A stretch of DNA of 64,000 nucleotides. Source: Enterobacterales bacterium CwR94. GTDB taxonomy: Bacteria > Pseudomonadota > Gammaproteobacteria > Enterobacterales > Enterobacteriaceae. A program made the translations under genes and the position numbers. A model generated the notes under the pieces. The model saw nothing but the letters and a program-made list of their open reading frames with translations. It was not told where the DNA came from and searched no databases. The stretch is taken from contig KZ478066.1 in the NCBI GenBank assembly GCA_002837195.1, forward strand, positions 1 through 64,000, given 5' to 3'. Of this stretch, positions 17,944 to 26,526 are shown piece by piece (positions within the stretch are counted from its first letter, which is position 1; each line of letters starts with the position of its first letter).

Positions 17944-18732
17944 ATGATCAAAAAATGGGTAATGTTGGCACTGAAGGCGGCGCTGTTATGTAGCCTCATC
18001 AACACGGCGCAGGCAGACCAGTTGGCGGATATGCAAAAACGCGGTGTGATTCGTATTGCAGTACCGCAGGATTTCCCGCCGTTTGGCTCCGTGGGCACCG
18101 ATTTACAGCCGCAGGGCTATGATATTGACATGGCGAAGTACCTGGCGAAACAGATGAAACTTAAGTTGCAACTGGTGCCCGTAACCAGTGCGAACCGCGT
18201 GCCTTACCTGCAAACCGATAAAGTGGATTTGGTTATCTCCAGCCTGGGTAAAAACGCCGAACGTGAAAAAGTGATCGATTTTAGCCGTGCTTATGCACCG
18301 TTCTTTTTGGGCGTCTTTGGTCCTAAAGATGCGCAACTGGCCGACGCTGCCGCGTTAAGCGGTAAATCGATTGGCGTGACGCGCGGTGCGGTTGAAGACA
18401 TGGTGCTGACCGAGTTGGCTCCGGCAGCGGCCTCGGTAAAGCGTTATGAAGATAACAACACCACGTTATCAGCTTACCTGTCAGGACAAGTTGACTATGT
18501 GGCGACCGGTAACCTGGTGGTCGCGGCGATCACGCGACAAAACGCGGCTAAAGCGCCAGTGGCCAAATTTATGCTGAAAGATTCGCCGTGTTTTATTGGC
18601 CTGCGCAAAGGTGAGCCCGCGCTGAAAGCCAAAGTGGATGCGCTCATTGAACAGGCATTCCATGACAACACCCTCAACACGTTGTCAGAGACCTGGTTAA
18701 AAGCGCCACTGCCAGCCAACCTTGGCGCGTGA
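17944..18732 (+). CDS. ABC transporter periplasmic binding protein (family 3)
   Basis: A 262-residue polar amino-acid-type binding protein. Its signal peptide probably ends at AQA-DQL (about residue 25). The SBP_bac_3 pattern is clear: VIRIAVPQDFPPFGS, GYDIDMAKYLAKQM, DLVISSLGKNAEREKVIDFS. It heads an operon with two permeases and an ATPase, followed by hpxJ and hpxK. A ureide such as allantoate or oxalurate is therefore a plausible ligand, but binding residues cannot be assigned by reading. Confidence 0.87.
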   Translation: MIKKWVMLALKAALLCSLINTAQADQLADMQKRGVIRIAVPQDFPPFGSVGTDLQPQGYDIDMAKYLAKQMKLKLQLVPVTSANRVPYLQTDKVDLVISSLGKNAEREKVIDFSRAYAPFFLGVFGPKDAQLADAAALSGKSIGVTRGAVEDMVLTELAPAAASVKRYEDNNTTLSAYLSGQVDYVATGNLVVAAITRQNAAKAPVAKFMLKDSPCFIGLRKGEPALKAKVDALIEQAFHDNTLNTLSETWLKAPLPANLGA

Positions 18733-18742
18733 GGATCGCGTG

Positions 18743-19408
18743 ATGATTGGGCAACTTAACTTTCCCGAACTGTGGCCGCTGTGGCCGACGCTGATGGCGG
18801 GGTTGTGGGTCACCATCAAACTCACGGTGTTGGCGACCGTCGGCGGGGTATCGATTGGCATTCTGGGAGCCTGGCTGCGCAGTGGGCCGCCCAACTGGGC
18901 CAGTCGCATCTGGGGCGTGTATGTCGAATTAATTCGTAACACGCCGTTTGTGGTGCAGCTGTTTTTTATTGTGTTTGGGCTGCCCAATCTGGGCGTGAAA
19001 TTAACGGCGGGAGAAGCCGCACTGTTGGCGATGTTGATTAATTTGGGGGCCTACAGCACCGAAATTATTCGCGCCGGGATTCAGGTGACACCAAAAGGTC
19101 AGTGGGAAGCGGGACGTGTATTAGGCCTGAGCCGAACGCAAACCTTTCTGCGGGTGATTTTGCCGCCGTCGCTGGCGCGGATTTATCCCGCGTTGGTCAG
19201 TCAGTGCATCATCGTGATGTTGGGATCCTCGGTGGTGTCGCAGGTGTCGTTTGAAGAGCTGACATTTGCTGCCAACCTGATTCAGTCGCGTACTTTCCTC
19301 AGCTTTGAGGTGTATCTGGTGACCACACTGATATATCTGGCGTTGTCGATCGTTATGCGTCAGGTGCTACTGGCGGCCGGACGGCGCATGTTTGGAGCCT
19401 TAGCATGA
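18743..19408 (+). CDS. ABC transporter permease (polar amino acid type)
   Basis: A 221-residue inner-membrane subunit of the His/Glu/Gln permease family. It shows the EAA-loop region EAGRVLGLSRTQTFLRVILPPSLARIYPAL. GAGG lies 8 nt before the ATG at 18743; a TTG start at 18722 overlapping the binding protein is less likely. It overlaps the next permease by ATGA and would form a heterodimer with it. Confidence 0.87.
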   Translation: MIGQLNFPELWPLWPTLMAGLWVTIKLTVLATVGGVSIGILGAWLRSGPPNWASRIWGVYVELIRNTPFVVQLFFIVFGLPNLGVKLTAGEAALLAMLINLGAYSTEIIRAGIQVTPKGQWEAGRVLGLSRTQTFLRVILPPSLARIYPALVSQCIIVMLGSSVVSQVSFEELTFAANLIQSRTFLSFEVYLVTTLIYLALSIVMRQVLLAAGRRMFGALA

Positions 19409-20064
19409 TGACGACCTTTACTGATTGGGACATTTTACGCAATCTGCTGCTGGCCGCACGATGGACGATCATGCTCTCTCTGGTGGCGTTTATTGGCGGC
19501 ACGCTGGTGACATTGCCGCTGCTGTTGGTGCGTTTATTGGAACGTCGTTGGCCCAATCGTTTGATCCGGACTTATACCGAATTGTTTCAGGGGACGCCGC
19601 TCCTGATGCAACTGTTTCTGGCGTTTTTTGGCGTAGCGTTATTCGGCATTGACGTGACACCCTGGACTGCTGCGGCGCTGGCATTGACCCTCTACACCAG
19701 CGCGTTCTTACTGGATATCTGGCACGGTAGCGTTAAAGCCTTGCCCAAAGGTCAGTGGGAAGCCGCACGCTGTTTAGGGCTCCATTTTGGCCAAACCTTG
19801 CTGCGCGTTGTGGCACCGCAGGCTGTTCGCATCGGCATTGCGCCCACCGTGGGTTTTGCGGTGCAAGTGATCAAAGGCACCGCATTGGCGTCGATTATCG
19901 GTTTCGTCGAGCTGACCAAAGCGGGCACCATTTTAAATAACGTCACTTATGAACCGTTCAAAGTGTTTGGGCTGGTGGCGTTGGGGTACTTTTTGCTGTG
20001 CTGGCCGCTGTCCCGCTACAGCCAACATCTGGAGAGAAAATTCAATGCCGCTCATCACCATTAA
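19405..20064 (+). CDS. ABC transporter permease (polar amino acid type)
   Basis: A 219-residue second membrane subunit. It has the related EAA loop KALPKGQWEAARCLGLHFGQTLLRVVAPQAVRIGIAP and about five hydrophobic helices. It starts inside the previous stop (ATGATG) and overlaps the ATPase gene by 20 nt, so the transporter genes are translationally coupled. Confidence 0.87.
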   Translation: MMTTFTDWDILRNLLLAARWTIMLSLVAFIGGTLVTLPLLLVRLLERRWPNRLIRTYTELFQGTPLLMQLFLAFFGVALFGIDVTPWTAAALALTLYTSAFLLDIWHGSVKALPKGQWEAARCLGLHFGQTLLRVVAPQAVRIGIAPTVGFAVQVIKGTALASIIGFVELTKAGTILNNVTYEPFKVFGLVALGYFLLCWPLSRYSQHLERKFNAAHHH

Positions 20065-20782
20065 TCAGGTACAAAAATACTATGGCACCCACCATGTCTT
20101 AAAAGGTGTTGACCTGGATGTCGATGCGGGCGAGGTCATTTCTATCATTGGTCGCAGTGGCTCGGGGAAAAGTACGCTGTTGCGCTGTATGAACGGTCTG
20201 GAAAACTATCAGGAAGGCAGTATCAAACTGGGAGGCATGACGGTCAGCAGCCGCGACTCACAGGCGCGAGATATCAGCCGTTCGGTGGGCATGGTGTTCC
20301 AAAACTTTAACCTGTTCCCACACATGACGGCGTTGGAAAATGTCATGCTGGCTCCCCGTCGCGTGCTGAAAAAATCAGAAGCCGAATGCCGGGCATTGGC
20401 CAAACAGATGCTGGAAAAAGTCGGCCTCGGTGAACGCATTGATTACTATCCGGCGAATCTCTCCGGTGGGCAGCAGCAGCGTGTTGCCATTGCCCGTGCG
20501 CTGGCGATGTCACCAAAAGTTTTACTTTGCGACGAGATTACCTCGGCGCTGGATCCAGAGCTGGTGGGCGAAGTACTTAAGGTGCTCGAACAACTGGCGA
20601 AAGAGGGGATGACGTTAATTCTCGTCACCCATGAAATGAATTTTGCCCGTGAAGTGGGCGACCGCGTGGTGTTTATGCACCAGGGGCGAGTGTGGGAGCA
20701 GGGCGACAGCAAAACGCTGTTTGCTGCCCCGCAGACGCAAGAGCTAAAGCAATTTATCTCCAGCGTGCGCGGTTTACATTAA
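20045..20782 (+). CDS. ABC transporter ATP-binding protein (GlnQ/HisP-like)
   Basis: A 245-residue ATPase that powers the two adjacent permeases. It has Walker A GRSGSGKST, the Q-loop region MVFQNFNLFPHMTALENVM, signature LSGGQQQRVAIARAL, Walker B VLLCDEITSALDPE and switch His in LVTHEM. The start at 20045 gives the standard N-terminus MPLITINQVQKYYG and lies inside the upstream permease gene. hpxJ follows after 16 nt. Confidence 0.92.
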   Translation: MPLITINQVQKYYGTHHVLKGVDLDVDAGEVISIIGRSGSGKSTLLRCMNGLENYQEGSIKLGGMTVSSRDSQARDISRSVGMVFQNFNLFPHMTALENVMLAPRRVLKKSEAECRALAKQMLEKVGLGERIDYYPANLSGGQQQRVAIARALAMSPKVLLCDEITSALDPELVGEVLKVLEQLAKEGMTLILVTHEMNFAREVGDRVVFMHQGRVWEQGDSKTLFAAPQTQELKQFISSVRGLH

Positions 20783-20798
20783 CCAGAAGGAACGACAA

Positions 20799-22037
20799 AT
20801 GGATATCACACAATTTTCGCAAATTAATCCTCCGCAGCGCTTGTTGATGGGGCCGGGCCCTATCAATGCCGATCCACGCGTATTGCGTGCGATGTCCAGT
20901 CAGTTGCTTGGACAGTACGATCCGGCGATGACCCATTACATGAACGAGGTGATGGCGCTGTATCGCGGTGTGTTTTGCACCGAAAACCGCTGGACGATGC
21001 TGATTGACGGTACGTCGCGTGCGGGGATTGAGGCGGTGTTGGTCTCGGCGATTCGACCGGGCGATAAAGTGCTGGTGCCCGTGTTTGGGCGTTTTGGTCA
21101 CTTGCTGTGTGAAATCGCGCGCCGCTGCCGTGCCGAGGTACACACTCTTGAAGTGCCCTGGGGCGAGGTGTTTACGCCCGATCAGATTGAAGATGCGATT
21201 AAAAAAGTGAAACCGCGTCTGCTGCTGACAGTGCAGGGAGATACCTCCACCACCATGTTGCAGCCGTTAGCGGAACTGGGCGAGATCTGTCGCCGACACC
21301 ATGTGCTGTTCTATACCGATGCGACGGCATCGATCGGCGGTAATGCACTGGAAACCGATGCCTGGGGGCTCGATGCCATTTCCGCCGGTATGCAGAAATG
21401 CCTTGGGGGGCCGTCGGGCACGTCACCCATTACGCTCAGCGACAACATGGTGGACGTTATTCGTCAGCGCAAATGCGTGGAAGAGGGGATCCGCACAGAA
21501 GCACACAGCGACGGCAGTGAGGAGATGATCTACTCCAACTATTTCGATCTCGGCATGATCATGGATTACTGGGGCCCTGAACGCCTGAATCATCATACCG
21601 AAGCCACAACGGCGTTATTCGGTGCGCGTGAGTGCGCGCGTCTGATCTTGCAAGAGGGCCTGGACAACGGCATCGCCCGCCACAAGCTACACGGCGATGC
21701 GCTGCTCGCGGGCATCCAGCATATGGGTCTGGAAACGTTTGGCAACCTGCAATACAAAATGAATAACGTGTTGGGTGTGATGATTCCACAGGGCGTGAAT
21801 GGCGATCTTGTCCGTAAGCTGATGCTGGAAGACTTTGGCATTGAGATTGGCACGTCATTTGGCCCGCTGCACGGTAAAGTCTGGCGCATTGGCACCATGG
21901 GCTACAACGCACGCAAAGACTGCGTGATGCAAACCCTGAGTGCGCTGGAAGCCGTTCTCAATCATTTGGGATTCAACACGGTACAGGGCGCAGCGATGCA
22001 GGCAGCCTGGGATCACTATCGCCACGGGAGTTGCTAA
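20799..22037 (+). CDS. hpxJ: Ureidoglycine-glyoxylate aminotransferase HpxJ
   Basis: A 412-residue fold-type I PLP aminotransferase of the alanine-glyoxylate/PucG group. It begins with LLMGPGPINADPRVLRAMSSQLLGQYDP. The PLP lysine is Lys200 in AGMQKCLGGPSGTSP, and the phosphate/ring contacts are DGTSRAG and FYTDATASIGG. The family transfers the amino group of ureidoglycine to glyoxylate, giving oxalurate and glycine. It lies between the ABC transporter and hpxK, with a TAATG overlap with hpxK. Confidence 0.9.
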   Translation: MDITQFSQINPPQRLLMGPGPINADPRVLRAMSSQLLGQYDPAMTHYMNEVMALYRGVFCTENRWTMLIDGTSRAGIEAVLVSAIRPGDKVLVPVFGRFGHLLCEIARRCRAEVHTLEVPWGEVFTPDQIEDAIKKVKPRLLLTVQGDTSTTMLQPLAELGEICRRHHVLFYTDATASIGGNALETDAWGLDAISAGMQKCLGGPSGTSPITLSDNMVDVIRQRKCVEEGIRTEAHSDGSEEMIYSNYFDLGMIMDYWGPERLNHHTEATTALFGARECARLILQEGLDNGIARHKLHGDALLAGIQHMGLETFGNLQYKMNNVLGVMIPQGVNGDLVRKLMLEDFGIEIGTSFGPLHGKVWRIGTMGYNARKDCVMQTLSALEAVLNHLGFNTVQGAAMQAAWDHYRHGSC

Positions 22038-23311
22038 TGCGCCGCTGCCTGATGAGTGAAAGCGAGGCGGCGCAAGCCTCCGCTCGCGTCATGACGCGTT
22101 GTGACCAACTGGCTGCCATCAGTGAAACGCCGGAGGCCCTCACGCGCGTTTATCTGTCGCCAGAGCATCTGCGCGCCAATCGTCAGGTGGCTGCGTGGAT
22201 GGAAGCCGCAGGAATGCGTGTCTGGCAGGACAGCGTGGGCAACATTTGCGGACGCTATGAAGGCCTGCAACCCGATGCGCCCGCGCTCTTGCTGGGATCG
22301 CATCTGGATACGGTGCGCAATGCCGGACGCTACGATGGCATGCTGGGTGTGCTCACCGCCATTGAAACCGTGCAATGGCTGCATCAACACCAGCAGCGTT
22401 TGCCGTTAGCAATTGAGATTGTCGGTTTTGGTGATGAAGAGGGCACGCGGTTTGGTATTACGCTGCTGGGCAGCCGGGGATTAACCGGCAGTTGGCCTGA
22501 CCATTGGCTGGCACAGACCGATGGCAACAGCATTACCGTGGCAGAAGCCATGGCCGACGCCGGATTAAACGCTGCGCAGATTGCCGATGCCGAACGCCCG
22601 CTCGCGAGCATCAAAGCCTATCTTGAGCTGCACATTGAACAAGGCCCGGTATTAGAGCAACAAGCGTTAGCGCTCGGCGTGGTGACGGCCATCAACGGCG
22701 CGCGTCGCCTGAATTGCCAATTTATCGGCCACGCTGGTCACGCTGGAACGGTGCCGATGACGCACCGTCAGGACGCACTGGCCGCGGCGGCAGAATGGAT
22801 GGTCGCCATTGAGCAGCATACGCCGCGCTATGGGCGTGATTTGGTGGCAACCGTTGGCACCCTGCAGTGTCTACCGGGGGCGGTGAATGTGATCCCCGGT
22901 GAAGTCCGGCTGACGCTGGATGTGCGTGGGCCAGAAGAGGCCTCTTTGGCAGCGCTGGTGGCGGAATTGCTGGAGCAGGCTGACGCTATTGCGCAGCGCC
23001 GTGGCCTGCAATTTGCAGCAGAGGAATATTACCGCATCGCGGCCACCCCCTGCGATGCACAGTTGCAAGCGGCAATCAGTGATGCCGTGACGCAGGTGCA
23101 AGGGCGAACCATTTCGCTGCCCAGCGGGGCGGGGCATGACGCGATTGCCATCGCCGAACGCTGGCCGGTAGGTATGCTGTTTGTGCGTTGCGCGGGCGGC
23201 ATTAGTCATCATCCAGCGGAAGCGGTGGCGGCGTCAGATGTGGCGCAGGCGATCCAGGCCTATTTGCAGGTGGTTTGCGATGTGGCGGCACAGGGCCAGG
23301 AAACACGATAA
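22037..23311 (+). CDS. hpxK: Allantoate amidohydrolase HpxK (M20/AllC family)
   Basis: A 424-residue metal-dependent amidohydrolase converting allantoate to ureidoglycine, CO2 and ammonia. The M20 metal ligands are visible in GSHLDTV (His89), GRYDGMLG (Asp100), FGDEEGTRF (Glu134-135), ELHIEQGPVLE and, near the end, GGISHHPAE. GGGAG lies 6 nt before the ATG at 22037, which overlaps the hpxJ stop. Its product is the substrate of HpxJ. Confidence 0.9.
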   Translation: MRRCLMSESEAAQASARVMTRCDQLAAISETPEALTRVYLSPEHLRANRQVAAWMEAAGMRVWQDSVGNICGRYEGLQPDAPALLLGSHLDTVRNAGRYDGMLGVLTAIETVQWLHQHQQRLPLAIEIVGFGDEEGTRFGITLLGSRGLTGSWPDHWLAQTDGNSITVAEAMADAGLNAAQIADAERPLASIKAYLELHIEQGPVLEQQALALGVVTAINGARRLNCQFIGHAGHAGTVPMTHRQDALAAAAEWMVAIEQHTPRYGRDLVATVGTLQCLPGAVNVIPGEVRLTLDVRGPEEASLAALVAELLEQADAIAQRRGLQFAAEEYYRIAATPCDAQLQAAISDAVTQVQGRTISLPSGAGHDAIAIAERWPVGMLFVRCAGGISHHPAEAVAASDVAQAIQAYLQVVCDVAAQGQETR

Positions 23312-23321
23312 GGAGAGCGAA

Positions 23322-23819
23322 ATGCTGACGTTGGCACAATTCAATGCATTATTGGCAGCGGATGCCATCAACGCGATTGCACACTGTGTGGCAATCCCGC
23401 ACTGGCAGCAGGCGGTGGTGGCTGCCAGACCTTACGGCAGCCGTGAGGAGTTACTTCATGGCGCGGCCCTGTTAGGGGGCGCATGGCAACTGCCTGAACT
23501 GACGTTGGCGCTCAGTGCGCATCCGCGCATAGGGGAGCGTGCGCAGGGAGACAGTAAAGAGGCGGGGTTATCGCGCAATGAGCAGGCAGGGGTTGGAGAG
23601 AGTGATGCCGCATTGAAGGCGGCCCTGCATGAAGGTAACCGCGCATATGAAGCCCGTTTTGGTCGGGTCTTTTTGGTTCGTGCCAAAGGGCGTACGGCAC
23701 AACAGATGTTGGCGATCTTGCAGAGCCGTCTCAATAACAGCCCGGAACAGGAAATTGAAACTGCGTTACAGGCATTACGTGAGATAACCCAACTGCGTTT
23801 AGAGGAGACCCTTGCATGA
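23322..23819 (+). CDS. hpxQ: 2-oxo-4-hydroxy-4-carboxy-5-ureidoimidazoline (OHCU) decarboxylase
   Basis: A 165-residue helical enzyme that decarboxylates OHCU to S-allantoin. The catalytic His67 in SAHPRIGER and Glu87 in LSRNEQAG are present. The start at 23322 has AGGAG 7 nt upstream; the longer open frame to 23181 lies inside hpxK. Its stop overlaps the hpxT start (ATGA). Confidence 0.92.
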   Translation: MLTLAQFNALLAADAINAIAHCVAIPHWQQAVVAARPYGSREELLHGAALLGGAWQLPELTLALSAHPRIGERAQGDSKEAGLSRNEQAGVGESDAALKAALHEGNRAYEARFGRVFLVRAKGRTAQQMLAILQSRLNNSPEQEIETALQALREITQLRLEETLA

Positions 23820-24151
23820 GCACGCTCAGTACCCATGTGTTAGACACCGCATTGGGCAAACCGGCAGAGGGGGTTTGCGTGGTGTTGGAGCAGTGGCGGG
23901 ACGATGAATGGGTTCGCCTGCATGCGGGGGTCACGAATCACGATGGCCGCATCAGTGAGCTGAGTCCTGGCCCACTGGTCGCGGGACGCTATCGCTTAGT
24001 GGCGGCGCTCAGTGCTTATTTTGCGAAAAGTGGTCGTGAAGCGCTGTATCCGCAGGCGCAAATCGACATTCAGTTACCCGATCATGACCAACACTATCAT
24101 TTGCCCTTTGTGATCACCCCCTGGTCCTGGTCTACGTACCGGGGCAGTTAA
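23816..24151 (+). CDS. hpxT: 5-hydroxyisourate hydrolase (transthyretin-like)
   Basis: A 111-residue protein of the transthyretin fold that hydrolyses 5-hydroxyisourate to OHCU. It starts LSTHVLDTALGKPAEGV and ends with the diagnostic C-terminal tetrapeptide YRGS. Conserved NHDGRI and LPFVITPWSW are also present. It is coupled to hpxQ, so the two genes together turn the unstable urate oxidation product into S-allantoin. Confidence 0.94.
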   Translation: MSTLSTHVLDTALGKPAEGVCVVLEQWRDDEWVRLHAGVTNHDGRISELSPGPLVAGRYRLVAALSAYFAKSGREALYPQAQIDIQLPDHDQHYHLPFVITPWSWSTYRGS

Positions 24152-24193
24152 TCACCGCGCGGGATCCCCCGCCTGAAATACAGGACATCAACG

Positions 24194-25516
24194 ATGAGCG
24201 TCAGGCCAGAAGATACGCGTTATCCGGCAGGGAAAACCTTTGCCTGGGGATTGCAACACGTGCTGACCATGTATGGCGGCATTATTGCACCACCGCTGAT
24301 TATTGGGAGTGCCGCAGGGCTGCAGACGGCCCAAATCGGGCTATTGGTGACGGCTGCTCTGTTTGTGAGTGGCTGTGCGACATTGTTGCAGGCCTTGGGC
24401 GTGCCCGGTTTTGGTTCGCGCCTGCCTTTAGTGCAGGGCGTTTCCTTTGCCAGCGTTGCAACCCTGGTGGCGATGGTGACCACTGGCGGTGGGTTGCCCG
24501 TGGTGTTCGGTGCCATAATCGCCTCGGCATTACTTGGCTTACTGATCGCGCCTTTTTTTGCCCACATTATTCGCTTTTTTCCGCCTGTGGTGACGGGAAC
24601 GGTGATCACCGTTATTGGCCTGTCGTTGATGCCTGTCGCGGCGCGTTGGGCGATGGGGGGCAATATGAACTCCGCAGACTGGGGTTCACCGGGCAACATT
24701 GGCTTGGCGGCCTTGGTGCTGGCGGTCATTTTGCTGCTGAATAAAGTCGGTGGCCCCGGTATCAAGCGGCTCTCCGTCTTATTGGCGATGGCGGTCGGGA
24801 CGCTCTATGCCTGGGCGACGGGAGCGGCTTCTTTTACTGGCGTGGGCAAGGGTGACTGGTTGGCACTGCCAGGGATGTTGACCTTTGGTCTGCCTGTATT
24901 TGACGTTGCGGCGATATTATCGATGCTGTTGATTGTGCTGGTCCTATTGACGGAAACCACCGCAGGTCTGATTGCCATTGGTGAAATCGTGGAAACCGAC
25001 GTAGACGGTAAGCGTATCGCTGCTGGATTGCGTGCTGACATGCTCACCAGTGCATTGGCACCCTTGTTCAATTCGTTCCCACAAAGTGCCTTTGCCCAAA
25101 ATATTGGGCTGGTGGCGATGACCGGAATCAAGAGCCGTTTTGTGGTAGCGGCAGGCGGTGGCATCTTGCTGATGTTGGGTTTACTACCGGTGTTAGGGCG
25201 GCTGGTGGCTAGCATCCCGATGCCAGTGTTAGGCGGGGCTGGCGTGGTGCTCTTTGGGACCGTCGCTGCCAGCGGCATTCGCACGTTGGCAAAGGTGAAT
25301 TACAAAGACAACATGAACCTGGTGATAGTCGCAACGGCGATTGCTTTCGGCATGATCCCGATTGTGATGCCAACGTTCTACGATCGGTTCCCCGTTTGGG
25401 TACAGACGTTGTTTCACTCCGGGATCAGTGCGGCTTGCATGGTGGCGTTAGTGTTGAATCTGCTGTTCAATGCGCTCAGTGCGCCGCGTGCCCCTCTGGT
25501 GCGGTCACGGGATTAG
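24194..25516 (+). CDS. NCS2-family purine permease (urate/xanthine type)
   Basis: A 440-residue nucleobase:cation symporter-2 protein with about 12-14 hydrophobic segments. The NAT signature QNIGLVAMTGIKSR is present, as in xanthine and uric acid permeases (XanQ, UacT, UapA). The N-terminal GLQHVLTMYGGIIAPPLIIG with its conserved His fits too. It follows hpxQ-hpxT by 43 nt, so urate or xanthine is the likely substrate. Its 3' end overlaps the convergent acyltransferase by 4 nt. Confidence 0.88.
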   Translation: MSVRPEDTRYPAGKTFAWGLQHVLTMYGGIIAPPLIIGSAAGLQTAQIGLLVTAALFVSGCATLLQALGVPGFGSRLPLVQGVSFASVATLVAMVTTGGGLPVVFGAIIASALLGLLIAPFFAHIIRFFPPVVTGTVITVIGLSLMPVAARWAMGGNMNSADWGSPGNIGLAALVLAVILLLNKVGGPGIKRLSVLLAMAVGTLYAWATGAASFTGVGKGDWLALPGMLTFGLPVFDVAAILSMLLIVLVLLTETTAGLIAIGEIVETDVDGKRIAAGLRADMLTSALAPLFNSFPQSAFAQNIGLVAMTGIKSRFVVAAGGGILLMLGLLPVLGRLVASIPMPVLGGAGVVLFGTVAASGIRTLAKVNYKDNMNLVIVATAIAFGMIPIVMPTFYDRFPVWVQTLFHSGISAACMVALVLNLLFNALSAPRAPLVRSRD

Positions 25517-25971
25517 AGCGTGCGGATCAAACGCGCCGGGTTGCCGGCGTAGATTCCTTTCTCCGTAATGGAGCGGGTGACAACGCTGCCCGCCCCAATA
25601 ACGGCACCGTCGCAAATATTCACCGGCAAAATGGTGGTGCCGCTGCCAATCGATACACCGTTGCCGATGAGCGTTCGGCCCCAGTGTGAACTGTCGGGGT
25701 TGGGATGGCCTTCGCGAAACAGGTCATTGGCAAAATTCACGCCGTGTCCAATAAAGCACTGCTCGCCAATGGTGACATACTCACAGATAAAACTGTGTGA
25801 CTGCACGCGAGTCCCTTTGCCCAGTACCACATTGGCCTGAATTTCCACAAAAGGCCCAACCATCACGTCATCGCCCAGGGTGCAGCCAAACAGATTACTG
25901 GGCTCATAAATCACGACATTTTTCCCACAACGTACGTCGCGGACGGCAACCTGCCGATATTCGGGGGTCAT
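25513..25971 (-). CDS. Hexapeptide-repeat acyltransferase
   Basis: A 152-residue left-handed beta-helix protein with repeated hexapeptides (CTLGDDVMVGPFVEIQANVVLGKGTRV, YVTIGEQCFIGHGV, TLIGNGVSIGSGTTI, GAVIGAGSVVT), ending in YAGNPARLIRTL. Such proteins usually acetylate sugars or antibiotics (WbbJ/NodL-like), but the substrate cannot be read. The ATG at 25971 overlaps the stop of the upstream SelW-like gene by one base; a GTG at 25974 is the alternative. Confidence 0.82.
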   Translation of the reverse strand: MTPEYRQVAVRDVRCGKNVVIYEPSNLFGCTLGDDVMVGPFVEIQANVVLGKGTRVQSHSFICEYVTIGEQCFIGHGVNFANDLFREGHPNPDSSHWGRTLIGNGVSIGSGTTILPVNICDGAVIGAGSVVTRSITEKGIYAGNPARLIRTL

Positions 25972-26270
25972 CACAGCGCTCCTTTCTCTGATTTTTTATC
26001 GATATGGCCCAGGGCCTTGTCTGGCCAACAGTAGTCCCGCACGCGCTGTTTTAATGCGGCGGCGTCGGGAAATCCGCCATCCACTTTACGATCCCAGATC
26101 AGGTGATCGTCAATCTGAATTTGAAAAATTCCCCCGGTTCCTGGCTTCAGCGTGACGGCCGCCAGATCGGTATTGAACGTGTGGAGCAGTTCTTGTGCCA
26201 TCCAACTGGCGCGTAGCATCCAGTTGCATTGTGAACAGTAGTGAAGGGTTACCGTGGGCAGATGCGTCAT
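25971..26270 (-). CDS. Rdx-family (SelT/SelW/SelH-like) thioredoxin-fold protein
   Basis: A 99-residue protein with the redox motif CSQC in LHYCSQCNWMLRASWMAQELL. Both positions are cysteine, so this is not a selenoprotein. A conserved GGIFQIQIDDHLIWDRKVDGGFPDAAALKQRVRD segment follows, characteristic of bacterial SelW homologues. The function is unknown, presumably redox. It is translationally coupled to the acyltransferase. It lies upstream of, and divergent from, the haem operon. Confidence 0.85.
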   Translation of the reverse strand: MTHLPTVTLHYCSQCNWMLRASWMAQELLHTFNTDLAAVTLKPGTGGIFQIQIDDHLIWDRKVDGGFPDAAALKQRVRDYCWPDKALGHIDKKSEKGAL

Positions 26271-26376
26271 GGTGGGTTCCTGATGAGAAGCGAGTGCTGA
26301 ATATCAACCTGTGACGAATACCTGTCAAGGTAACGCGACTTTATGGAGGAAATGTGAAGAAAATGCGCATGATATT

Positions 26377-26395
26377 GATAATGATTATCATTGGT
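26377..26395. promoter_or_regulatory. Fur box upstream of hmuR
   Basis: GATAATGATTATCATTGGT matches the 19-bp Fur consensus at 15 positions, in an A/T-rich region 131 nt before the hmuR start. It implies iron-repressed expression of the haem operon. It may also touch the divergent SelW-like gene, which starts 107 nt away. Confidence 0.88.
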
Positions 26396-26526
26396 ATTAT
26401 TATCCTTAAAATAAACGATACAAAATAAGTACCGTAAAGAAATATAACTTGATGATAGTTAACACTATCTCCTTTCAAACATGGCAGCGATGCATGAGCC
26501 TTTAATAATGACAATTAGGGTACTTC

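Noticed and set aside
26271-26526. Possible hemP gene upstream of hmuR
   Set aside because: No open frame with a HemP-like sequence exists in the gap; only the Fur box and promoter are there.
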